From JAMCXS01 sp964459065 (lineage in GTDB: Bacteria > Acidobacteriota > Terriglobia > UBA7540): a stretch of DNA of 7,330 nucleotides. Below, one piece after another: positions 1 through 5,811 of the stretch (positions within the stretch are counted from its first letter, which is position 1; every line of letters begins with the position of its first letter). Where the stretch lies: positions 1 through 7,330 of the forward strand of contig CAYWMN010000192.1 in NCBI GenBank assembly GCA_964459065.1, written 5' to 3'. Position numbers and translations under genes: made by a program. The notes beneath the pieces were generated by a model that saw only the letters and a list, made by a program, of their open reading frames with translations, was not told the origin of the DNA and searched no databases.

Positions 1-981
1 GATGTCACCGGCCATAATCTGTTCACAGAAATACCTGCCCAGCACACCGCTTGAGTTGGCCATTCCATTCGGGAAATCTTCATTGTGCGAATTCAGCAGA
101 ATGCGCGTAGTCTCAATGCTGCCGGCACCCAGAACAATGATCTTTCCATAGACCTCTTCCAATTCGCGCGTATTGCGGTCGACGATGAGAACACTTTTGG
201 CCCGATGCTCGTTGTCGGTGAGCACTTTCCAGGCCAGAGAGTTGGTCCGTAGGGTCAGATTTCCCGTCTTCGCGGCAATCGGCAGCAAGACACCCTCGGA
301 GCTAAAGGAGGCTGCAACGTTGCAGACGCGGCTACAGTGCCCGCAATAGTGGCATGGCGCGCGGTTCCTGAAACGCTCTGTTACGGTCGCAGTTCTCCCG
401 TGGATCACGTGCCACTCGGGAATGTTTCGCTCCATCGCCCCCTTAAAAACCCATTCGGCGCACGTGAAGGGGACGGGGCGCAGGAAATGACTGTCGGGAT
501 TATTGGCAAGATGATCGGCGTGGCCCGCAACGCCGATCAATTCTTCGACACGGGTGTAATAAGGTTCGATGTCTTCGTAAGAAATGGGCCAGTCCATTCC
601 CGCCCCGTCGTAACTGGCCGCCTTGAAGTCACGGGGGCTAAAACGCAGCGAGACCAATCCCCAATGGAGCGTCTTGCCTCCCACGGCCCGCGCCCGAACC
701 CAGAAAAACTCCTTGCCCGTGTAAGGATTTTCAAGCTCGTTCACGAAGTGTTTTTTGTTCCATTCATCCGCGTGCGGATACATGGCATGTTCGGACGGCC
801 GGATTCTGCCGCGAAAAGGAAAGCGGTAGGGTTTCCAGTGGTGGTGAAAATCCGTGGCAATATTGAACTTTGGTCCTGCCTCCAGCAGCAGAACCTTCAT
901 TCCTTTCAAGCAGAGCTCGGTCGCCGCCATCCCGCCTGCAGCTCCCGAACCAACAACAACGGCGTCGTAAACCTTTGGCAT
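1..981 (-). CDS. GMC-family FAD-dependent oxidoreductase with four-cysteine cluster (partial, C-terminus beyond left edge)
   Basis: The reading frame from the ATG at 981 stays open for 327 codons to base 1, so the C-terminal part is missing; GMC enzymes usually run 500-600 residues. The N-terminus is a dinucleotide-binding fold: VVVGSGAAGG at residues 8-17 (GxGxxG) and a strand ending in E34-A35-G36 that should bind the ADP ribose of FAD. GGKTLHWG at 101-108 fits the second GMC FAD-contact region. Cys210, Cys213, Cys216 and Cys220 form CxxCxxCxxxC. Related FAD sugar dehydrogenases (gluconate, fructose and glucose dehydrogenase large subunits) carry an iron-sulfur cluster near this place, so a cluster here is likely but inferred. 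The catalytic His region would lie off the window. No signal peptide is seen, so export would need a partner such as a Tat-carrying small subunit; none lies directly upstream. GGAGG 9 nt before the ATG supports the start. It follows the GH13 gene on the same strand after 287 nt. The substrate, presumably a sugar or glycoside alcohol, is unknown. Confidence 0.9.
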   Translation of the reverse strand, partial: MPKVYDAVVVGSGAAGGMAATELCLKGMKVLLLEAGPKFNIATDFHHHWKPYRFPFRGRIRPSEHAMYPHADEWNKKHFVNELENPYTGKEFFWVRARAVGGKTLHWGLVSLRFSPRDFKAASYDGAGMDWPISYEDIEPYYTRVEELIGVAGHADHLANNPDSHFLRPVPFTCAEWVFKGAMERNIPEWHVIHGRTATVTERFRNRAPCHYCGHCSRVCNVAASFSSEGVLLPIAAKTGNLTLRTNSLAWKVLTDNEHRAKSVLIVDRNTRELEEVYGKIIVLGAGSIETTRILLNSHNEDFPNGMANSSGVLGRYFCEQIMAGDI

Positions 982-990
982 TGTATAAGA

Positions 991-995
991 CCTCC
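991..995 (-). promoter_or_regulatory. Ribosome binding site of the GMC oxidoreductase
   Basis: The minus strand reads GGAGG here, followed by 9 nt and the ATG at 981-979. The spacing is normal and it fixes the start directly ahead of the FAD-binding strand. Confidence 0.75.
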
Positions 996-1142
996 GAATA
1001 TGATCGTCGCGAGACCCTCCAGCACCAACCGCTCCCAGCAGTCACCGCGATTCAGGCTCGTGAATGATAACCGTGCGCCAGACTTCGGCGCGGATCGACT
1101 TTCTGAAGCTTAATCACGCCCCCAACAACAGGATGGATAAAA

Positions 1143-1247
1143 TTCAGGGACCGGAACATCCAAGTAATCCGCTAGAATAACTCTCAGTATCCAAACTTCC
1201 AAGCCAAATCCCGCGCTTTCCGCAGCTCGACCCGAAAGGTCCCTGAA
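1143..1247. repeat. Widely spaced 10-bp perfect inverted repeat
   Basis: TTCAGGGACC at 1143-1152 is the exact reverse complement of GGTCCCTGAA at 1238-1247, with 85 nt between the arms. The match does not extend past 10 bp. In a gap of this size a 10-bp match could occur by chance at a level of a few percent. It could be a long-loop RNA stem in the leader between the GH13 and GMC genes, or two half-sites of a regulator. Function is unproven. Confidence 0.35.
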
Positions 1248-1268
1248 CGACCCTGGCTGAAATCCCAA

Positions 1269-3185
1269 TCAACGAGACGGCTCAATCTTCAACACCCGCA
1301 GACCGCCGCCCTTTGTCTTGTCACGGGAAACCGCGCAAGCAAAACTTGCCAGATCTTGCTCGCGGAAAGTCTTCGCTTCACCGCCGGGCCAGAGGTCCGT
1401 GATCCTGTAATTTGCGTGTCCGGCCAGGCCGATTTCTTCGAGCGGAATTTGCAGCACCAGGTTGGCGTTCCGCTCCGCGTTGCTGTTTCCAGCCACCAGA
1501 ATAGCCCGCCCGTCCTTCCAACGGATGTAGGGAACCGGCACCGCGATATCGTGCTCGCAAGCTACGGCCATCAGGTTGGGCCTTTCCGGTTCCAAACCGA
1601 AGGCGAGAATATCACTTTCCGCCTTGCGGACGGCCATCATCTGTTTCACATCGTCCAGCATGTCGCGGTGCCGCGGTTTGGAAAGCTCATTCCAATCCAG
1701 CATCGATCCATAGAGCCATCGGCCCTTGCCGGCCTTGCGGCCACCGTAAAGGTACGGAGATTCCCAGGGAATGGGCCGGAAGCTTGCGTCAAATTCCTCC
1801 CCCGAAAAAAAGATCGGGATCATCGGGGTAAACAGGCACGAATAACCGAACAGCGCACGGCTCCCCTGGGCGCCATAAGGATTTTTGTCCAAAGGAAAGC
1901 CTTCCCAACCATTATCGTGGCAGCTGAGGAGCACCGAAGCCCAGCCGTGCGCGAGCGTCGCCACATAAAGCTGAAGCGACGCCTTGCCGGTCAGACTTCC
2001 GTGTGCCGGCCAGGTCGCGCCGCCAACGGCCACGTGGCGCGCGATCATCGGGTGGACTCCGCGTTCCCATCGCCCGCCCATGTCATCGGAAACGACAATG
2101 CGTTCAATGGGTCTTTCCTGCGCGTTCTCGACGCTGAACTGAACATCCGGAATCCCGTCCGGCATGGCCGACAGGCCCGTCCAGGACCTGCTCGTCGTCT
2201 TGTCGGCCGTGAGACCTACGAAATGAACCCGTAAATCTCCCCGGCCGTCGGTCGAGCCTTTCACCGTACTTCCGTCATCGGCATATTGAATTTCCACCTC
2301 GTAGTGCCCTGCTTTGCCGAATTTCCGATCGAAAAATCCTGCTACATTTTGCGCGAGGACGAGCTTGGAACTCGGGCGAGGGTCGCCCGGCGGGCTGAAT
2401 CGGTTTTCTCGTTGCGTGAAATCAGTAACTCCCGGAATCACCGCGTCCCCTTCCTCAAAAATCACAATCGGATGCCCCGCAGCAGCCGCATTCCGCCGGA
2501 TTTTCTCCCAGAGGTCCGGTCGGTAGATCGCAACGTCCAGACGGTAGCCGTCAACGCCGTACTTCTTGACGTAGTTGGTCCAGACATCAACCCACCAGCG
2601 GTCGAGATCCTCATGGCCGCCGAACCAGTCGAAGTCCACCATTCCCCAGGATCCGCCCTGGAACCACTTAGGATGTTTCTTGATCACCGGGCTGTCCGCC
2701 ATCAATCCGTGGGTGATCACATCGAGAAAAATCCTGACGCCGCGCCGGTGTGCCTCCGCAATGAGCGCCTTAAAGTCTGCCTCGGTTCCCAAGGATGGAT
2801 CGAGCTTGTCGGGTTCGATCACAGCGTACTGGGTCCAGATATTGTAGAAGTGGTGTGGGTCGCACAGCGAATAGCCGGTGAGCCAGATTCCATTGATGCC
2901 AAGCTCCTGGAGGTAAGGCAGCTTGGCTTTGAGGCTCCGGAAGTTCCCTGTCCCGGGCCCGTGGGGTGAAGTGAACCCCTTAGGGGCGATTTCATAAACA
3001 ATCAAGTCCCGCGTCCAGGCGGGCGAAGCCGGCTGCCCGGGCGCGGGCACCCGGGATGGCGTTGCCGCCAGCGCCTCGGCAGAAGCCGCGGCCTTGTCTC
3101 CCAGTACGGCGGCAGCCGCCCCGCCGGCAACGGTTTTGAAAAATTTCCTTCGTCCCCGACTGATGGATTTGCTGCGATTGCTCAC
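1269..3185 (-). CDS. Tat-exported GH13 (alpha-amylase family) glycoside hydrolase with inserted domain
   Basis: This 638-residue protein is a retaining GH13 enzyme acting on alpha-glucosidic bonds, probably in the periplasm or outside the cell. I place the start at the GTG at 3185 because GGAGG lies 8 nt upstream and the product then opens with a twin-arginine signal: GRRKFFK at 11-17, then an Ala-rich hydrophobic stretch and AxA-type cleavage options near 33-40. The frame stays open upstream to a TTG at 3260, but that would add 25 residues ahead of the signal. Barrel motifs in order: start of barrel LIVYEIAPKGF (61-71); region I DVITHG (D155, H159); region II GYRLDVA with R215 and nucleophile D217; region III IVIFEEGD with general acid E244 or E245; region IV SCHDNGWEG with H423 and D424; and a closing IPIFFSGEE (456-464). 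The catalytic triad is therefore present. Between region III and IV lie about 180 residues, longer than usual, with strand-rich sequence at about 290-375 that looks like an inserted beta domain. A C-terminal beta domain follows (about 540-638). Substrate and mode of cleavage cannot be told. Confidence 0.9.
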   Translation of the reverse strand: MSNRSKSISRGRRKFFKTVAGGAAAAVLGDKAAASAEALAATPSRVPAPGQPASPAWTRDLIVYEIAPKGFTSPHGPGTGNFRSLKAKLPYLQELGINGIWLTGYSLCDPHHFYNIWTQYAVIEPDKLDPSLGTEADFKALIAEAHRRGVRIFLDVITHGLMADSPVIKKHPKWFQGGSWGMVDFDWFGGHEDLDRWWVDVWTNYVKKYGVDGYRLDVAIYRPDLWEKIRRNAAAAGHPIVIFEEGDAVIPGVTDFTQRENRFSPPGDPRPSSKLVLAQNVAGFFDRKFGKAGHYEVEIQYADDGSTVKGSTDGRGDLRVHFVGLTADKTTSRSWTGLSAMPDGIPDVQFSVENAQERPIERIVVSDDMGGRWERGVHPMIARHVAVGGATWPAHGSLTGKASLQLYVATLAHGWASVLLSCHDNGWEGFPLDKNPYGAQGSRALFGYSCLFTPMIPIFFSGEEFDASFRPIPWESPYLYGGRKAGKGRWLYGSMLDWNELSKPRHRDMLDDVKQMMAVRKAESDILAFGLEPERPNLMAVACEHDIAVPVPYIRWKDGRAILVAGNSNAERNANLVLQIPLEEIGLAGHANYRITDLWPGGEAKTFREQDLASFACAVSRDKTKGGGLRVLKIEPSR

Positions 3186-3193
3186 GTTCTCTC

Positions 3194-3198
3194 CCTCC
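3194..3198 (-). promoter_or_regulatory. Ribosome binding site fixing the GTG start of the GH13 gene
   Basis: The minus strand reads GGAGG within GAGGAGGGAGAGAAC, 8 nt ahead of the GTG at 3185-3183. This is much better placed than anything before the upstream in-frame TTG at 3260 and puts the Tat motif at residues 11-17, the normal place. Confidence 0.75.
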
Positions 3199-3261
3199 TC
3201 ACGAAGATGACTTGCACCCTCCGCCGCGCACCAGCTCCTTTTAAAACCAGTAAGTCTCAAC

Positions 3262-4506
3262 TCATTTCACTTCAAAAAGTGCGCCCGCGCCCGGCGCAAG
3301 CCAGCCCATCTCACCGTGGAGCGGCACTGCCTTGCCAGTGTAGGGCGAGATTTGATACAAGCGTTTGTCCTTTTGCTTTAATTGAATTTCGTAACTAATG
3401 GAATGCTGCAGATCCTTGTTGACGAGCATCAGGAACGGGTGGCCGTCCGGGTCCATGAATTCACCGATCAGATAAGGGGCCGGAACCGCAGGCTTTAGAT
3501 GGTTGTGGGCCACAACATCCTCCACAAGTCTGCTTTGCGAAATCGGTTTCCCTCCTTCCGGAACCGGCGCGGAATGGTAGACGCCGGTGCTGTGCAACCG
3601 AGCCAGCCAGGGCGCAAGGGTCCGAACCGCATTATTGACCCGGCGCATCATGCCCCAGGTCGGCGTCCGGTTGCCATACGGGTCCACGGGAGCCAGCCGG
3701 AAATTCCCAATGGGTGGCGTAAAATAGGTGAAATAGGCAATCCCCCGCCCGCCATAAGCCAGGGTGGTGTATGCCTGCAGGCGGAGAGTTGCGTCACTCG
3801 GTTTCATATAGTTAAAGAGAGTGTTGCCGAGAACCACATTCCAGAACGGAATACCCGCCTTGAGGGATAGTCTGCGGACCGTGGCTAGATTCGTGTAGTA
3901 GCGCTCCGTCATCTTGCCGTTGATCAATGAATAGTTGTCGTAGCTGAAGAATGAGGGGTGGACCTCGTCGATGAACTTCTGCACATAGGCGGCGTAGGTT
4001 GGAGTGCCCAGTTGGGACGCGCTCGCATAGTTGGGGAACAGATTAATGTACGACCACGCGTTCGGCGCAGCCTGCCTCACGGCCGACACCACTTCTCCCA
4101 GCCCCGGCATCATCGGGGCCCCGGGCTCGTCCCGCAGGAAGAAGCCGAGCGCAGCGGGATGATTTCGCAGTTCCTTCACAGCCGCCGCGACATTCTTCAT
4201 GACAACTTTCTTTTCCGGCATGTCCGCCCAGTTGTAGCCATTGACCCGCCGGTCCGTAACAAAGCAGGAAAGCCCTGCCGCACGGACCTTGTCGAGATCG
4301 GCCGGAGAACAGAACCCGGAGATATTGAGTCCCGCCTTCCGCATCCAATAGAGCTGGTTGGGGTCGGAGGGCGACTGCCCCCACGCCATCAAAGCAAACT
4401 CGTGGGGAGAAACCTCCGGGGGCTCAGGAAACCCCTGCGCAGGCGCAACCTTCAAAGCACCGCCCGCCAGGAAAAGGCACAACAGCAATCCAAGCTGCTT
4501 TCTCAT
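3262..4506 (-). CDS. Exported glycoside-hydrolase-like protein, unclassified TIM-barrel type
   Basis: This is a 414-residue protein with a Sec-type signal peptide: MRK, a Leu-rich core (5-16) and a likely cleavage around APA-QG (21-25). The body looks like a (beta/alpha)8 glycosidase. It has alternating hydrophobic strands, HPAALGFFLRDEPG at 116-129 (a D-E-P at the place of the N-E-P acid/base motif of clan GH-A enzymes; E127 is the candidate), FFSYDNYSL at 186-194, and LQAYTTLAYGGRGIAYFTYF at 243-262, which resembles the end of the barrel in GH42-like and related hypothetical proteins. I find no obvious second Glu at the strand after FWNVV (221-225), where a clan GH-A nucleophile would be expected. 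The last 75 residues form a beta domain (PFLMLVNKDLQ and following). I do not recognise a named family. It is the first gene of the leftward cluster, 76 nt ahead of the GH13 gene, so saccharide processing outside the cytoplasm is the likely job. It could also be a non-catalytic sugar-binding barrel. Confidence 0.75.
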   Translation of the reverse strand: MRKQLGLLLCLFLAGGALKVAPAQGFPEPPEVSPHEFALMAWGQSPSDPNQLYWMRKAGLNISGFCSPADLDKVRAAGLSCFVTDRRVNGYNWADMPEKKVVMKNVAAAVKELRNHPAALGFFLRDEPGAPMMPGLGEVVSAVRQAAPNAWSYINLFPNYASASQLGTPTYAAYVQKFIDEVHPSFFSYDNYSLINGKMTERYYTNLATVRRLSLKAGIPFWNVVLGNTLFNYMKPSDATLRLQAYTTLAYGGRGIAYFTYFTPPIGNFRLAPVDPYGNRTPTWGMMRRVNNAVRTLAPWLARLHSTGVYHSAPVPEGGKPISQSRLVEDVVAHNHLKPAVPAPYLIGEFMDPDGHPFLMLVNKDLQHSISYEIQLKQKDKRLYQISPYTGKAVPLHGEMGWLAPGAGALFEVK

Positions 4507-4511
4507 CGATG

Positions 4512-4520
4512 CTCCTCTCC
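4512..4520 (-). promoter_or_regulatory. Ribosome binding site of the glycosidase-like gene
   Basis: The minus strand reads GGAGAGGAG, ending 5 nt before the ATG at 4506. It supports the ATG directly ahead of the signal peptide. Confidence 0.7.
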
Positions 4521-4737
4521 GCTCCGATCCAATATGGGCCGCTGGCGCCGTTTCCGTGCTGCGGCGTTCAAGGCCTTTACGTTTCTGTTCGTACCTCCCG
4601 CAAGCCGCATGGCGCTCAAAGTTCCGAATCCCTCCGAAACAGCGCCAGGGCGGCGGTGCGGGGATTGACTGATCACCATATCACAGGCTGCGCCAGCTTG
4701 ATTTGCCAATCGGCGGGGCGGACGCCAAAGATTTCTG

Positions 4738-4767
4738 TTGCGATCCGCGCACCTTGGGCGCTAGCAT
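4738..4767 (+). promoter_or_regulatory. Possible sigma-70-type promoter of the kinase-SDR unit
   Basis: TTGCGA (4738-4743, 4 of 6 to TTGACA), an 18-nt spacer, and TAGCAT (4762-4767, 4 of 6 to TATAAT). Transcription would start near 4774, leaving a leader of about 24 nt that contains the AGGAGG at 4786-4791. If correct, the in-frame TTG at 4771 could not be the translation start. The match is weak and unproven. Confidence 0.3.
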
Positions 4768-4783
4768 CCATTGTCTTACCCGC

Positions 4784-4791
4784 AGAGGAGG
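4784..4791 (+). promoter_or_regulatory. Strong ribosome binding site that decides the kinase start
   Basis: AGAGGAGG abuts the in-frame ATG at 4792 with zero spacing, which is too close for initiation there, but lies 6 nt before the in-frame TTG at 4798. This argues that translation begins at TTG 4798. Confidence 0.6.
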
Positions 4792-4797
4792 ATGCTG

Positions 4798-5811
4798 TTG
4801 CGAAAACATGCTGTCGACGTGGCTGGGATTGGCCTGAACGCGACCGATACGGTGCTTCAGGTGCGCGAGTTTCCGCCCCCCGGCGGCAAACAGCGTGTTG
4901 CCGGGCTCTCGCGGCAGGCAGGTGGCCAGGTTGCGACAGCTCTTGTGGCCTGCCAGCGCCTGGGCCTTCGGACGCGATACATTGGCACTGTGGGCGGCGA
5001 TGCCGACGGGCGATTCCAGCTCCGGAGCCTTCGGCAGGAAGGCATCGATGTGCGCTACGCGCGTAAAGTCCCTGGCGCCTCCACGCAGTTCGGATTGATT
5101 ATCGTTGACCAGAAGACGGGTGAGCGCACGGTCTTCTGGGACCGGGACAAGCGGCTGGCCCTTTCCGCCCGCCAAATCGAGCAGGAAGCAATAACTTCCG
5201 CTAAGGCCCTGCTTGTTGACGGTTGTGACGTTGAGGCCTGCGTTCAAGCGGCGCGATGGGCGCGTCAGGCCGGCATTCCGGTGGTGGCGGACCTTGACAC
5301 GGTCTACGCAAAAGTCGAGAAGCTTTTTCCGCTGATCGACTACCTGTTTGCTTCGGCTGACTTCCTGCCGGCTGTGACGGGGCGAGTGGATCCCGTTCCC
5401 GCCCTCGAATTCATGCGGCGTGAATACGGAGTCAGGGCTTGCGGCATAACCCTGGGTCAGGATGGAGCGCTGGCTTTTGACGGCAATCGGTTTTATTATG
5501 CGGGTGGATTTGTGGTCCGGGCGGTGGACACCACCGGCGCCGGCGACGTCTTCCACGGAGCGTTTGTCTACGGGCTGCTGCAGGGATGGAAGATGGAACG
5601 GCTGCTGGATTTTTCGTGCGCCATGGCGGCTCTCAATTGCACCAGGCTGGGAGCCCGCGGCGGCATCGCCAGCCGCCGGTCCGCCGAAAGGCTGATGGCC
5701 ACCGGCAAGCGGCATCGCACCGCCAGGCTGGCAAAGCTTGCGCGCGCCGGAGGCCCGAACAAGCACTCCGGCAAATCCAAACTTTGGCAAAAGAGCTTAC
5801 CCGATGCCTGA
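4798..5811 (+). CDS. PfkB/ribokinase-family carbohydrate kinase
   Basis: This is a cytoplasmic ATP-dependent kinase of the ribokinase (PfkB) superfamily, expected to phosphorylate a sugar or nucleoside hydroxyl. From the TTG at 4798 it has 337 residues. It opens with the first Rossmann-like strand VAGIGLNATD (8-17), where D17 is the usual substrate-contact Asp, then the Gly-Gly substrate motif QAGGQVATAL (40-49), then GTVGGDADG (63-71). The second PfkB signature DTTGAGDVFHGAF starts at D244 and holds the anion-hole glycines and catalytic base D250. Upstream in-frame ATG (4792) and TTG (4771) are possible starts but fit the ribosome binding site worse. The last 35 residues (303-337) are rich in Lys, Arg and His and extend past the usual fold; their role is unknown. 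The substrate cannot be assigned; a ketohexokinase- or ribokinase-like activity is possible. The downstream SDR gene overlaps its stop, so the two are probably co-translated. Confidence 0.9.
   Translation: MRKHAVDVAGIGLNATDTVLQVREFPPPGGKQRVAGLSRQAGGQVATALVACQRLGLRTRYIGTVGGDADGRFQLRSLRQEGIDVRYARKVPGASTQFGLIIVDQKTGERTVFWDRDKRLALSARQIEQEAITSAKALLVDGCDVEACVQAARWARQAGIPVVADLDTVYAKVEKLFPLIDYLFASADFLPAVTGRVDPVPALEFMRREYGVRACGITLGQDGALAFDGNRFYYAGGFVVRAVDTTGAGDVFHGAFVYGLLQGWKMERLLDFSCAMAALNCTRLGARGGIASRRSAERLMATGKRHRTARLAKLARAGGPNKHSGKSKLWQKSLPDA
5804..5811 (+). promoter_or_regulatory. 8-nt start/stop overlap coupling the kinase and SDR genes
   Basis: ATGCCTGA contains the SDR start codon (5804-5806) and the kinase stop (TGA 5809-5811) in different frames. 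There is no strong Shine-Dalgarno sequence immediately before this ATG, only GAGC at about 5793-5796, which fits translation by re-initiation after the kinase. Confidence 0.6.

Larger units (their letters stand above)
982..1268. other. Intergenic gap between GH13 and GMC genes
   Basis: These 287 nt hold no convincing gene; the open frames crossing them are shadows of the GMC gene. I see no hairpin followed by a T-run, so no clear terminator for the GH13 gene, and no good -35/-10 pair on the minus strand. One TATCAT hexamer on the minus strand (about 1066-1071) lacks a -35 element. The only structured element is a widely spaced 10-bp inverted repeat, listed separately. Read-through from the GH13 gene and a separate weak promoter are both possible. 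Confidence 0.5.
4507..4797. other. Divergent intergenic region between the saccharide cluster and the kinase-SDR unit
   Basis: These 291 nt must contain the promoters of both directions and hold no convincing gene; open frames here are GC-driven. For the rightward unit, a -35-like/-10-like pair at 4738-4767 is listed separately. For the leftward cluster, the best I can find on the minus strand is TTGGCA (4709-4704) and TGATAT (4683-4678), but the 20-nt spacer is too long, so I do not call it a promoter. No clear operator palindrome was seen. Confidence 0.5.

Noticed and set aside
337..1113. Plus-strand open frame (258 codons) over the GMC gene
   Set aside because: It is antisense to the GMC frame with its FAD and cysteine motifs, and has no motif or convincing ribosome binding site of its own.
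1356..2234. Long plus-strand open frame (292 codons) opposite the GH13 gene
   Set aside because: It lies wholly antisense to a gene with clear GH13 motifs, shows no recognisable fold and is rich in Arg and Pro, as expected from the complement of GC-rich codons.
3199..3243. Mini-frame of about 10 codons after AAAAGGAG on the minus strand between the two hydrolase genes
   Set aside because: The GTG follows the ribosome-binding-like sequence by only about 2 nt, and nothing about the peptide suggests a leader.
3186..3260. Upstream TTG start (3260) for the GH13 gene
   Set aside because: It would add 25 residues before the Tat motif, while the GTG at 3185 has GGAGG 8 nt upstream.
3958..4668. Plus-strand open frame (236 codons) over the start of the glycosidase-like gene
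   Set aside because: It is antisense to a signal peptide and a barrel-like sequence, and its composition is that of a shadow frame.
4678..4709. TTGGCA / TGATAT on the minus strand as promoter of the saccharide cluster
   Set aside because: The spacer is 20 nt, outside the normal range, and the -10 match is poor.
4681..5790. Minus-strand open frame (369 codons) opposite the PfkB kinase
   Set aside because: The plus strand carries both PfkB signatures and a strong ribosome binding site; the antisense product has no recognisable domain.
5738..5803. Upstream extension of the SDR frame by 22 codons
   Set aside because: The extension lies inside the kinase gene, adds no fold element, and SDR proteins normally begin a few residues before the first strand, as with the ATG at 5804.
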